From NCBI GenBank assembly GCA_017541275.1, contig JAFXZM010000020.1:49677-113676 (forward strand): DNA of 64,000 nt. Reading direction: 5' to 3'. Shown piece by piece: positions 16,929 through 24,933 of this stretch (positions within the stretch are counted from its first letter, which is position 1; each line of letters starts with the position of its first letter). The position numbers were made by a program, and so were the translations under genes. Source of the DNA: Oscillospiraceae bacterium (GTDB lineage: Bacteria > Bacillota > Clostridia > Oscillospirales > Ruminococcaceae). The notes under the pieces were generated by a model, which saw nothing but the letters and a program-made list of their open reading frames with translations, did not search any database and was not told the DNA's origin.

Positions 16929-17897
16929 ATGTACGATTCCGTGAAACTCGAAAAAGGCATGTATCACCTCGCAAACCGCACCTTCGCTCAGGCTCTGGAG
17001 GAGGCTGACCCCTCTGCACAGTATGCCGGTACGCCGCTTCAGTCGCTCGATGCCTTTGAACGTCAGCTCAAGCGCTTCGATATCCGCGTTTCCGGCGAAA
17101 ACTGCGACCGCGTCGAAAAGTTCTTTACGACAACGGAAAGCGCCGTGCTGTTCCCCGAATTCGTCCGCAGGGCAATCAAAAGCGGCATGGAGGATTCCCT
17201 GCTCCCGGAGCTGACCGCAGCCTCCGCTGCCGTCAATGCGACCGCCTGCAAGGGCTTCTCCGTCGATGAGACCGACGGCGCCTACAGCACCGTCACCGCG
17301 GAGGGCGCTGTCCTCAAAAAGACTGCGATCACAGAGGGCGACAGCTTCGCGCTCGACAAGTTCGGCCGCATCATCACTGCCTCCTATGAGACCGTCAGAC
17401 AGCAGCGCATTGATGTGTTCGCCGTCATGCTCCGTGCCGTCGGCAAAAAGCTCGCCGGCGCAATCGCAGCCAAGGCTCTGACTGTCATCAAAAATGCTGC
17501 TGATTCCTTCAATTCCGCCGGCTCTGCAATCGCTTATGCCGACCTCGCTGCCCTCTACGGCAGATTTACCGACTACGACCTCACCGCCGTCATCGCCTCC
17601 CCGGCCAATGCTGCGGCAATCCTCGCGATGACCGAAATGCGTGACCGCTCCCTCGGTTCGGACGGCGAGATCCGGCTGCCCTTCGGCGCTAAGCTGCTGA
17701 AGGATGCTTCGATCGGCGACAGCACCGTCATCGGCATCTCCAGAGACTTCGCACTCGCTGCCTATACCGGCTCCGATGTGCTGCTCGAATCCGACCGGCT
17801 CATTGACTGCCAGCTCGACCGCATTGCCGTGTCTGTCCGCATCGGCTTCCAGCCGCTGATGTCCGGCGCTGCCGCCGTACTCAATATCGTGAGCTGA
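16929..17897 (+). CDS. Major capsid protein, HK97-fold type (322 aa)
   Basis: Size, position after the portal, and the pattern KLEKGMYHLANRTFAQAL ... VRRAIKSGMEDSLLP ... LIDCQLDRIAVSVRIGFQ suggest a capsid protein of the HK97 fold; the closing beta strand ending in GAAAVLNIVS is typical. The start ATG at 16929 has AAAAGGAG upstream. There is no obvious N-terminal delta domain, so scaffolding would be separate or dispensable. Assignment is by pattern and context. Confidence 0.75.
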   Translation: MYDSVKLEKGMYHLANRTFAQALEEADPSAQYAGTPLQSLDAFERQLKRFDIRVSGENCDRVEKFFTTTESAVLFPEFVRRAIKSGMEDSLLPELTAASAAVNATACKGFSVDETDGAYSTVTAEGAVLKKTAITEGDSFALDKFGRIITASYETVRQQRIDVFAVMLRAVGKKLAGAIAAKALTVIKNAADSFNSAGSAIAYADLAALYGRFTDYDLTAVIASPANAAAILAMTEMRDRSLGSDGEIRLPFGAKLLKDASIGDSTVIGISRDFALAAYTGSDVLLESDRLIDCQLDRIAVSVRIGFQPLMSGAAAVLNIVS

Positions 17898-18017
17898 ACG
17901 GTACCGCTGCGCAATGATCCGTAACGGGACGATATCCTGTTTCCTGTGAAATCAGACAAACGGATGCAGGGGGACTGCCATTGCCGCCCTGCATCCGCAC
18001 AAAAAAGGAGGTTTTCT

Positions 18018-18920
18018 ATGCCCGATCAGAATGAACTGCTGACGCTCCTCAACCGCTTTACCAAGCGTGAGCATTCGCTTGATGAGGTCTATCTCTTTGA
18101 TCTCATCCTCTGCGACAATGAGATCGACCGCGACGGCGACTGCTTCTCGGCTGCTGCACTCGAACAGCTCCGCGACCGCTTCGTCGGCGTGACCGGTATC
18201 TTCGACCATAACCCGCGCTGCGGCAACCAGACCGCACGCATCTTCCGCACCGAGCTCTGCTCTGACCCCGGACGCAAAACCAAAACCGGTCAGGTCTACC
18301 GCTTTCTCCGCGCAAATGCCTATATGGTGCGCACCGAAAGCAATGCCGACCTCATCAGGGAAATCGACGCCGGCATCAAAAAGGAGGTCAGCATCTCCTG
18401 CGCGGTCGGCAAGCAGATCTGCTCGGTCTGCGGTGCCAATAAGCTCCGGAAGCCCTGCTCCCATATCAAGGGCAGAATCTACAGCGGTACCAGATGCTAT
18501 CATACGCTCGATGATATCACCGATGTGTATGAGTGGAGCTTCGTCGCCGTGCCCGCTCAGAAGGCTGCGGGCGTCACAAAAACCTGCGGCGGCGCCTGCG
18601 ATCCCGAAAAGGAAGCCATGCAGTCGGCACTCGATGCCGCCGGTCAGCTCCTCGACCGCCTGACCGAGGAGCTCCGCAGGGACGTTGTTCGGCTCTGCTA
18701 CCGCGGCGGCGAAAATGCCTGCGCTAAGGCACTCGCCGACTCAACCGTGCATATGGATGCCGATGCCCTGCTCGCGCTCCGGGATTCCCTCCGCGTCGGG
18801 CTCGCGGCTGCAAATGCGCCGGCTCAGCTCATGCCCGGACAGGCCGGCCAAAAGCCGCCCGTGCAGGCCTTCCGCCTCGCTCCTGCGCACCGATCGGAGG
18901 TGCCGTATGCAAAAAGCTAA
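18018..18920 (+). CDS. Prohead protease-like protein (300 aa)
   Basis: The first 200 residues have the layout of phage prohead serine proteases: NEIDRDGDCFS, a candidate catalytic His in GIFDHNPRCG near residue 60, and a candidate Ser in KKEVSISCAVG near residue 130. Unusually, a Cys-rich insertion (CSVCGANKLRKPC and a later His/Cys pair) could bind zinc. About 90 helical residues follow. It lies after the capsid gene, whereas most phages place the protease before it. Start ATG 18018 has AAAGGAGG. It could mature the capsid. Confidence 0.65.
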   Translation: MPDQNELLTLLNRFTKREHSLDEVYLFDLILCDNEIDRDGDCFSAAALEQLRDRFVGVTGIFDHNPRCGNQTARIFRTELCSDPGRKTKTGQVYRFLRANAYMVRTESNADLIREIDAGIKKEVSISCAVGKQICSVCGANKLRKPCSHIKGRIYSGTRCYHTLDDITDVYEWSFVAVPAQKAAGVTKTCGGACDPEKEAMQSALDAAGQLLDRLTEELRRDVVRLCYRGGENACAKALADSTVHMDADALLALRDSLRVGLAAANAPAQLMPGQAGQKPPVQAFRLAPAHRSEVPYAKS

Positions 18921-19284
18921 GGTCTCTCAGCTCTTTCTCCTGTTTACCGGCTTGCAGCATGCCTGCGCCTTTGACGATCTCATCGACAGCGCGATGATGC
19001 AGGTCAGGTCCATGCTGCGGGAGGATGCTGATGACAGCGATGTCCGGCTCTGCTACCTCGCCGCCGCTGCCGCAAATTTGCAGTACAGGCAGATGATCGC
19101 CGCAAGAACCGTCTGCTCGCCGACCTATGCGGGCGACAGCGCCGTGCAGCACAGCGATACCGCCGCATGTGCGCTCGCCGAACGGCTCGCTGCCGAATAC
19201 CGTGCTGCCGCTGCACCGCTGCTCCGGGATGATGCATTCGTATTCGGTACGGCCGCTTCGCTCTGCGCGGGAGAATGCCCGTGA
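18907..19284 (+). CDS. Small helical phage protein, probable head-tail connector (125 aa)
   Basis: An all-helical Ala-rich protein with DDLIDSAMMQVRSML near residue 22 and CYLAAAAANLQYRQMIAA near 50, resembling small gp6-like connector proteins that sit after capsid genes. It overlaps the protease-like gene by 14 bp and its ATG follows GGAGG by six bases. No catalytic motif. Call by size, helical pattern and position. Confidence 0.55.
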   Translation: MQKAKVSQLFLLFTGLQHACAFDDLIDSAMMQVRSMLREDADDSDVRLCYLAAAAANLQYRQMIAARTVCSPTYAGDSAVQHSDTAACALAERLAAEYRAAAAPLLRDDAFVFGTAASLCAGECP

Positions 19285-19706
19285 ACGGCGCCGCGACGCT
19301 TGTGCAGCGTACCGTGACGCTGCTCCGGAATGCCGGGCTCACTGCCTTCGCGGAATTTGACCGCGGCGGTCTGCCGCTGCCCGATGCGCGCTGCTATACT
19401 ACGGTCGGTGCCGTGAAAACTGAGCTCGCTGCGGTCATCCCGCTGACGGAGCGCGATGCCGTTCCGCTCATCGCAGAGCTGCGTGTCCGGCTCCATGCAC
19501 CCGCCGGTCAGGACACCGGTGCGCTCAATGCGCTCCGCGAAAAGGCGCTGGCGGCTCTCGCTGCATCCGGTGATCCGCCCGTCACGCTGCTGTACGAAAC
19601 CGGATGCTCCTATCAGAAGCAGACTGACCGCCTGTCAGCCGACCTGCATGTGCAGATCGCTGCACTGCTGATGCTCGACAGAGAGGAGGAACCGGATGAC
19701 ACTTGA
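19281..19706 (+). CDS. Phage protein, possible tail-completion protein (141 aa)
   Basis: I start at the GTG at 19281: it overlaps the previous stop by 4 bp (GTGA) and has GGGAG seven bases upstream, while the ATG at 19275 sits directly on that site. The C-terminal YQKQTDRLSADLHVQIAALL resembles the conserved end of small tail terminator or joining proteins. No confident family match by eye. It overlaps the next gene by 11 bp. Confidence 0.55.
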   Translation: MNGAATLVQRTVTLLRNAGLTAFAEFDRGGLPLPDARCYTTVGAVKTELAAVIPLTERDAVPLIAELRVRLHAPAGQDTGALNALREKALAALAASGDPPVTLLYETGCSYQKQTDRLSADLHVQIAALLMLDREEEPDDT

Positions 19707-20076
19707 TACCAATCTTCCGGAGCAGACAATCCCGTTCGGAAACCTCAGCATTCCGGTATCGGCTCACACGCTCAGAGCCGAATGCCCGATGCGCGCAAGA
19801 GTGCTCTGCGACGGCACTGTGCAGCACTATCTGCTCACCGATGCAGACTGCACCCTGACCCTCTCCGGCTCCATGCCCTTTTCCGACGGCATGGCGCTCT
19901 GCCGGGCGCTCCGGACTGCCATGCTGAACCACACTGCGGAGCGTTTTGTCTTTGCCGGGACGCTGTTCACCGGAATGCAGGTCATCGGGCTTGCCTACAG
20001 CTCCGCAAAGCATAAAATGCTCACCGAATATACCGTGACCCTGCACGGCACCATGACGGAGGCGTTCAATCCATGA
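19696..20076 (+). CDS. Small phage structural protein, function unclear (126 aa)
   Basis: Mostly beta-strand pattern (TIPFGNLSIPVSAHTLRAE, FVFAGTLFTGMQVIGLAY) with a short central helix. The ATG follows GAGGAGG by seven bases. It overlaps both neighbours (11 bp and an ATGA overlap). Its place between joining proteins and the hub suggests a baseplate-proximal or tube-capping role; this is inference from order only. Confidence 0.55.
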   Translation: MTLDTNLPEQTIPFGNLSIPVSAHTLRAECPMRARVLCDGTVQHYLLTDADCTLTLSGSMPFSDGMALCRALRTAMLNHTAERFVFAGTLFTGMQVIGLAYSSAKHKMLTEYTVTLHGTMTEAFNP

Positions 20077-20996
20077 ATCCTGTTCTCAGATGCTTCTACC
20101 GCAGCGGCCCCGAACGTACCTTCACCGAATGTATCCGGTTTACACTCGTCCGCGACCGCTATCAGCCCTTTGCCGTGCTGCATGTGCAGATGCACACCGA
20201 CAGCCATGCGGATGTGCCGGTCAGAGTGCAGTTTTCGCTCGGCGGCAGGCTCCTCCATGACGGCGTGGTCGTCAAATGCGACTGCGCCCTCGAACAGGGA
20301 CAGCATATCCTGCGGCTCACCGCCAGAAGCTATACCTCCCTGCTCGTGCAGAACCAGCTTGTCCCCGGCATCCATACCGATGTGACACTCGCCTCCCTTT
20401 TAGAAACCTATGCGCTGCCGCATATCACCTATCAGCCGGATGTCGAGATGATCCGCTATATCTATGTCAAGGACAATGCCTCCATGTGGGACACCGTCAC
20501 GGCCTATAATTTCAAGCTCAACTCCGGATTTCCTTATATCCGCGTGCCGAATCTGCTCTGCGTGCTGCCGCAGACCGGCACTGTTCCTGCGGCCATTCCG
20601 GAGCAGTCAATCCTGAAGCTCTCTGACGGCGGCGAGCTCTCCGGTATGCTCAGCCGCATCGACATGGCAAATATGGTCGGAGAATACGGCACCTATACCC
20701 GTTCCAATCCCCTTGCTCCGCTCTACGGCATCGTCCGCGTCAAGCAGATTCTCCTCGACCGGCAGTATGTCTATGAGCCGGACGATGCCCTGCGCTTCCG
20801 CATCGCGCTCGGAAACCGCAGGCTCCGGAGCAAAACGGTCTCCTATGCCGGCTACTGCGGTGAGGATGCCGAAGACCTTGTGTCCGTCGGCTCCCGCTTC
20901 ACGGCCCGTGTCTCACGCATCGTCCTCACCGGCGATCAGGGCGGCCTGACCACTTCCGATACCTTCTACTTCGATGACTTCTGTAATGTGCAGTAA
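20073..20996 (+). CDS. Tail hub/baseplate protein, XkdQ-like (307 aa)
   Basis: Resembles gp27/XkdQ-type tail hub proteins: an N-terminal beta barrel, then SLLETYALPHITYQPD, then NASMWDTVTAYNFKLNSGFPYI near residue 135, which is the family hallmark (a W-x-x-V-x-x-Y segment), and late beta strands ending DTFYFDDF. Last gene of the head cluster. No LysM peptidoglycan module is present. A hub without any tail-tube, sheath or tape-measure gene nearby is unusual. Confidence 0.65.
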   Translation: MNPVLRCFYRSGPERTFTECIRFTLVRDRYQPFAVLHVQMHTDSHADVPVRVQFSLGGRLLHDGVVVKCDCALEQGQHILRLTARSYTSLLVQNQLVPGIHTDVTLASLLETYALPHITYQPDVEMIRYIYVKDNASMWDTVTAYNFKLNSGFPYIRVPNLLCVLPQTGTVPAAIPEQSILKLSDGGELSGMLSRIDMANMVGEYGTYTRSNPLAPLYGIVRVKQILLDRQYVYEPDDALRFRIALGNRRLRSKTVSYAGYCGEDAEDLVSVGSRFTARVSRIVLTGDQGGLTTSDTFYFDDFCNVQ

Positions 20997-21002
20997 CAAC
21001 AG

Positions 21003-21029
21003 GGGGCGCCGCTTGCTGTGCGGCGCCCC
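21003..21029 (+). terminator. GC-rich hairpin after the phage cluster
   Basis: A 10-bp stem (GGGGCGCCGC with its complement) and a 7-base loop, 7 bp after the hub stop codon. There is no T-run, so it may stabilise the RNA 3' end rather than terminate. Confidence 0.55.
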
Positions 21030-21039
21030 ACAGTCTGTC

Positions 21040-21092
21040 GAAAAAGGTATCGCTGCGCGATGATTGATAATGGGCTCTCGCTCGCTTCGCTA
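21040..21092 (+). repeat. 53-bp inverted repeat, left copy
   Basis: A perfect 53-bp match in inverted orientation to 22518-22570. The pair encloses 1.4 kb with two minus-strand membrane-protein genes. Inside is the small dyad ATCGC-TGC-GCGAT. Degenerate relatives lie at 16725 and 17901. Confidence 0.85.
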
Positions 21093-21113
21093 ACCCACCA
21101 AATTGACAAGCTG

Positions 21114-21158
21114 ACGCCCCCGCAGACCTTCACAGTCTGCGGGGGCGTATTGTTTTAT
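21114..21158 (+). terminator. Bidirectional-type hairpin terminator
   Basis: A 14-bp perfect stem (ACGCCCCCGCAGAC with its complement), 7-base loop, then ATTGTTTTATT on the plus strand. It separates the phage genes from the convergent membrane-protein genes. Confidence 0.85.
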
Positions 21159-21177
21159 TCGGATACATCAGCAGAGT

Positions 21178-21795
21178 TTACTGCTGCGGCGGCTGACTGC
21201 CGTTATTCTGCGGGGGCTGCGGAGGCTGCGCGGGCTGCTGTGCATTCTGCGCACCGCCGCCGAAGCGGTCTGCGAGGCTGGTGGTAAGCCCAAGCTGCTG
21301 CTGTTTGGCATCGAGCTTTGCCTGCCTTCTGTCGTGGATTTTCTGACCGGCGGATTGTCCGGCTTTCGATTCCGCAATCTTTTTTGCCGCGACAGCCGCG
21401 CCCTTGCCGAGCGTCAGTGCAATGAAGGTTGTCGCAGTCTGAACGGCCACAAACAGCACCAGCGTCAGGCCGAAGGTTATCATGAATATTCCGAAGCCGC
21501 TCTCGAACCATGTCGGATGCGCTTTCCAGAGCTTGAAATAGCCAACGAGCAGATAAATCACCCACAGGCTGGCTGCGATATAAAATCCGACGCTGCCGTA
21601 TGTGAACTTTTCAAACGCCTCCCAGCCGTGATACTCGCCGAATACATCCTCCAGCTTATATGCACGCACCAGCGCATTGCGGATGACATTATTCAGAAAG
21701 ACCGCCAGCAGCAGGCCTCCGATGCCGCCGATCCAGAGTGCCGAGCTGAAATCCGGTGAGCCGTTTGCGGTCTGTAAAGCTGCCGTTAATAACAT
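21178..21795 (-). CDS. Membrane protein with Gln/Pro-rich tail (205 aa)
   Basis: Three hydrophobic segments: about residues 20-42 (GGIGGLLLAVFLNNVI), 75-95 (VGFYIAASLWVIYLLV) and 108-135 (FGIFMITFGLTLVLFVAV). A basic helix (KIAESKAGQSAGQKIHDRRQAK) and a Gln/Pro/Asn-rich tail follow. I use the ATG at 21795 (GGAAGG upstream); an ATG at 21813 would overlap the previous stop (ATGA) but lacks a ribosome site. It forms a pair with 21810-22379. Not recognised. Confidence 0.7.
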   Translation of the reverse strand: MLLTAALQTANGSPDFSSALWIGGIGGLLLAVFLNNVIRNALVRAYKLEDVFGEYHGWEAFEKFTYGSVGFYIAASLWVIYLLVGYFKLWKAHPTWFESGFGIFMITFGLTLVLFVAVQTATTFIALTLGKGAAVAAKKIAESKAGQSAGQKIHDRRQAKLDAKQQQLGLTTSLADRFGGGAQNAQQPAQPPQPPQNNGSQPPQQ

Positions 21796-21809
21796 ATGAT
21801 CCCTTCCTT

Positions 21810-22379
21810 TCATCCGGCTTCGACATTGACCTGTGCGGTGTTGTCGAATTCAAAGAACATTTTTTCGAGCATCGTCAGCAGAATATTCATGGAAAGAACA
21901 TCAATCGGATCATTGGAATTCACGTTTTCATTGACTTCATTGATCGACTTGTAGCTGGTGATGCGAAAACGGTAGGTGGTTTTCTCCGGGTCTTTGTCAT
22001 AAGCCTCCTGCATTTCGGCAAGCTCAGCCTCAAAGACCGGATTCAGCGACGAATCTCCGGTTCGCAGGCAGAAGTAGTAGCCGGCAGAGGTCGTTTTTGC
22101 TGAGAGCTGCGACGGAATTGCGCCGCGGTTGTACAGATGACACTGCACAAGATTGAAATCCAGCTTTTTTATCAGCTCCGTGACCTCCTCGCGCGTGACC
22201 TTGCGGCAGGTCAGGTATTCCGAATTCCGGTAGAATTTCTTGTCGCGCTCGATGATCTGTCCGCTTTCCAACAGTGCTTTCTTGGCCTTCCTTCTGGCAA
22301 TCTCCGTCAAGACCGCGACGACGACGATCAGGCCGACAACGCCGATGACGATTAACCAGATAATCGTGCTGTCACTCAT
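21810..22379 (-). CDS. Single-pass membrane protein, unknown function (189 aa)
   Basis: One N-terminal membrane helix (residues 6-28, IIWLIVIGVVGLIVVVAVL), then a basic stretch (ARRKAKKALLESG) and a cytoplasmic mixed alpha/beta domain of about 150 residues. The ATG at 22379 follows AGGAGGAAG. The promoter at 22440 drives it and the next gene. Both genes and the promoter lie inside the 53-bp inverted repeats. No family recognised. Confidence 0.72.
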   Translation of the reverse strand: MSDSTIIWLIVIGVVGLIVVVAVLTEIARRKAKKALLESGQIIERDKKFYRNSEYLTCRKVTREEVTELIKKLDFNLVQCHLYNRGAIPSQLSAKTTSAGYYFCLRTGDSSLNPVFEAELAEMQEAYDKDPEKTTYRFRITSYKSINEVNENVNSNDPIDVLSMNILLTMLEKMFFEFDNTAQVNVEAG

Positions 22380-22439
22380 AATACTTCCTCCTCTTTTTTC
22401 GTTGATGCAGAAGCCGTCAATCCTGCGGTTTCTGTCAAT

Positions 22440-22468
22440 ATTGTAGCACATTTCCTGCTGTTTGTCAC
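22440..22468 (-). promoter_or_regulatory. Promoter of the inverted-repeat-flanked pair
   Basis: On the minus strand GTGACA (22463-22468), 17 bp, TACAAT (22440-22445), about 60 bp before the ATG at 22379. Confidence 0.6.
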
Positions 22469-22517
22469 CACACAAAAGGGTAGTTTTGATGCTGCCGCCG
22501 TGCTGTGTGCAAACTCA

Positions 22518-22570
22518 TAGCGAAGCGAGCGAGAGCCCATTATCAATCATCGCGCAGCGATACCTTTTTC
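22518..22570 (-). repeat. 53-bp inverted repeat, right copy
   Basis: Perfect reverse complement of 21040-21092. It is followed within 8 bp by copy B of the dispersed repeat. No target-site duplication could be seen outside the pair. Confidence 0.85.
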
Positions 22571-22577
22571 TACAAGC

Positions 22578-22684
22578 TGGGGGAGAGAAAACAAGAGTTT
22601 TCTCTCCCCCCCAATTCAAAATAATCAGTTCCGCTCTTGTACAAACTGATATTTTAACAACAAATCCGCGATTTCGCCGCTCCC
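22578..22684. repeat. Interspersed intergenic repeat, copy B
   Basis: Same element as 4467-4572: 14-bp GGGGGAGAGAAAAC hairpin with AAGA loop (22579-22610), then the shared CCGCTCTTGTACA and AATCCGCGATTT blocks. With the 53-bp repeat it fills most of the 22380-22815 intergenic stretch. Confidence 0.75.
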
Positions 22685-22700
22685 AAAGCCCTTCCGGCTC

Positions 22701-22729
22701 TTGCATTCTTCTCGAAAATCTGCTATAAT
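22701..22729 (+). promoter_or_regulatory. glnN promoter
   Basis: TTGCAT (22701-22706), 17 bp, TATAAT (22724-22729). The leader is about 80 nt and shows no terminator. A perfect AAAGGAGG lies about 34 nt before the ATG, too far for that start. Confidence 0.75.
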
Positions 22730-22815
22730 GTAGTATATAATGAAATGCGCTGCTGTATCTGCGGCGCCGGAAAGGAGGCGTGCATTCCCCCAAAAACGGA
22801 ATGTGCGGTTAAGTT

Positions 22816-24927
22816 ATGCAGACAATCGAAAATATCAGCGCACCGGATACTTATTTCGGCTGCAATGTATTCAATGAGCAGGTGATGCGCAGCACCCTCC
22901 CCAAAAAGGTTTATGAAGCGGTCATGAGCACCAGAAGAATGGGTACGCCGCTCCCGCGCGAGGCTGCGGATGTCGTGGCAGCAGCCATGAAGGACTGGGC
23001 CGTTTCGCACGGCTGCACGCACTTTACACACTGGTTCCAGCCGATGACCGGTGTCACCGCAGAAAAGCATGATGCATTTCTGACGCCCGCCGGCAGCGGT
23101 GTGATTCTCGATTTCTCCGGAAAGGAGCTTATCAAGGGCGAGCCGGATGCTTCCTCATTCCCCTCCGGCGGTCTGCGCGCGACCTTTGAGGCGCGCGGCT
23201 ATACCGCATGGGACCCGACCTCTGATGCCTTTATCAAGGACAGAACCCTCTGCATCCCGACCGGCTTTGTTTCCTACACCGGCGAGGTGCTGGACAAGAA
23301 AACGCCGCTGCTGCGCTCGATGGAAGCGGTCAGCCGCGCCTGCGTGCGGATGCTGCGGCTGTTCGGCAATACAACGGTTCACCGTGTGATGACCGCTGTG
23401 GGCCCGGAGCAGGAGTATTTCCTGATCGACAAGGAAAGCTATGATGCGCGTGAGGACCTCATCCTGACCGGCAGAACCCTGTTCGGCGCAATGCCCCCAA
23501 GGGGCGAGGAAATGGATGACCACTACTTCGGCAACCTGACTCAGCGCGTTTCCGATTTCATGCGCGAGCTGGATGCGGAGCTCTGGAAGCTCGGCATTTA
23601 TGCGAAAACCGAGCACAATGAGGTCGCGCCCGCGCAGCATGAGCTTGCACCCGTCTATACGACCTCCAACATCGCGGCAGACCACAACCAGCTCACCATG
23701 GAACTGATGAAAAAGACGGCCCTCAAGCACGGGTTGGTCTGCCTGCTGCACGAAAAGCCCTTTGCCGGCATCAGCGGCTCAGGCAAGCACAACAACTGGT
23801 CTGTTTCGACCGATGACGGCCAGAATCTTCTCGATCCGGGCGACACGCCGCAGGATAATATGATCTTCCTGCTGACGCTCTGCGCAATCCTCAAGGGCGT
23901 CAAGGAATATGCGCCGCTGCTGCGCCTGTCCTCCGCCTCCGCCGGCAACGACTGCCGTCTCGGCGGAAACGAAGCCCCGCCGACCGTCATTTCCGTGTTC
24001 ATCGGCGATGATCTGCAAAAAGTGCTCGACGCGATCGAGCAGGGCAAGCCGCTCGACGGCACCGGCAAGGAGCGCTTCAATCTCGGCGTCGATGCGATTC
24101 CCCAGTTCCGCAAGGATTCAACCGACCGGAACCGCACGTCGCCTATGGCTTTCACCGGAAACAAATTTGAATTCCGCATGCTCGGCTCGGCCGATTCGAT
24201 CTCCTGCTTCAATTTCGTGATGAACACGATCTTTGCAACGGAAATCACGCAGTTCTGCGAGGAGCTCGAACAGGCTGCGGACTTCAAAACGGCACTGCAT
24301 GAGCTGCTCGTGCGCTCAATCCGCGAAAACAAGGACATCATCTTCAACGGCAACGGCTACGGCGATGAGTGGTTTGCAGAGTGCAGACGCCGCAATCTGC
24401 CCGATTATCCCTCGACCGTCGAGGCGCTGATGCAGTATGACCGCGACGAGTTCGTGAAAATTTTTGAGGCACAGAATGTTCTGAGCCGCGCTGAGATCAC
24501 CTCCCGCAAGGAGATCCTGCTGGACAACTACAGCAAGACCGTCGGCATCGAGGCACGCACCATGCTGGATATGGCGCGCAAGAAGATTATGCCTGTCTGC
24601 ATTTCCTATACCAAGCATCTCTGTGAGGCGATCGACCTGAAGCACAGAATGCCGGCCATGCTCAGCATCAGCCCGGCCGTCGAGGATGCGCTGGCTTCTC
24701 AGATCAGCGATCTGACCTCCGGCCTCTATGAAGCAATCGAGGATTTGCGCGATGCGCTCTATGTCGCCTCCCATATCGCAGAAGTCACGGAGCGCGCCGC
24801 TGCATTCCGCAGGGATGTCGTTCCGGCAATGGAGCGTCTGCGCGCGACCGCAGATGCGCTGGAGGTGCTGATTCCGCAGGATCAGTGGCCGTTCCCGGCA
24901 TACTCCGAGATTCTCTACAATATCTGA
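22816..24927 (+). CDS. glnN: Glutamine synthetase type III
   Basis: Makes glutamine from glutamate, ammonium and ATP; the cytoplasmic high-affinity ammonium assimilation enzyme. At 703 residues it has the large GSIII length. Landmarks are GPEQEYFLIDKESYDA near residue 196, EVAPAQHELAPVY near 270, the ATP-binding GSGKHNNWSVST near 321, and FRMLGSADS near 455. The ATG at 22816 is the first possible start, since an in-frame TAA lies six bases upstream, but it has only a weak ribosome site. Own promoter; mutY follows by 6 bp. Confidence 0.96.
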   Translation: MQTIENISAPDTYFGCNVFNEQVMRSTLPKKVYEAVMSTRRMGTPLPREAADVVAAAMKDWAVSHGCTHFTHWFQPMTGVTAEKHDAFLTPAGSGVILDFSGKELIKGEPDASSFPSGGLRATFEARGYTAWDPTSDAFIKDRTLCIPTGFVSYTGEVLDKKTPLLRSMEAVSRACVRMLRLFGNTTVHRVMTAVGPEQEYFLIDKESYDAREDLILTGRTLFGAMPPRGEEMDDHYFGNLTQRVSDFMRELDAELWKLGIYAKTEHNEVAPAQHELAPVYTTSNIAADHNQLTMELMKKTALKHGLVCLLHEKPFAGISGSGKHNNWSVSTDDGQNLLDPGDTPQDNMIFLLTLCAILKGVKEYAPLLRLSSASAGNDCRLGGNEAPPTVISVFIGDDLQKVLDAIEQGKPLDGTGKERFNLGVDAIPQFRKDSTDRNRTSPMAFTGNKFEFRMLGSADSISCFNFVMNTIFATEITQFCEELEQAADFKTALHELLVRSIRENKDIIFNGNGYGDEWFAECRRRNLPDYPSTVEALMQYDRDEFVKIFEAQNVLSRAEITSRKEILLDNYSKTVGIEARTMLDMARKKIMPVCISYTKHLCEAIDLKHRMPAMLSISPAVEDALASQISDLTSGLYEAIEDLRDALYVASHIAEVTERAAAFRRDVVPAMERLRATADALEVLIPQDQWPFPAYSEILYNI

Positions 24928-24933
24928 CCGTTC

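Noticed and set aside
22774-22815. Leader peptide between AAAGGAGG and the glnN start
   Set aside because: No ATG, GTG or TTG at workable distance opens a frame; only an implausible ATT start.
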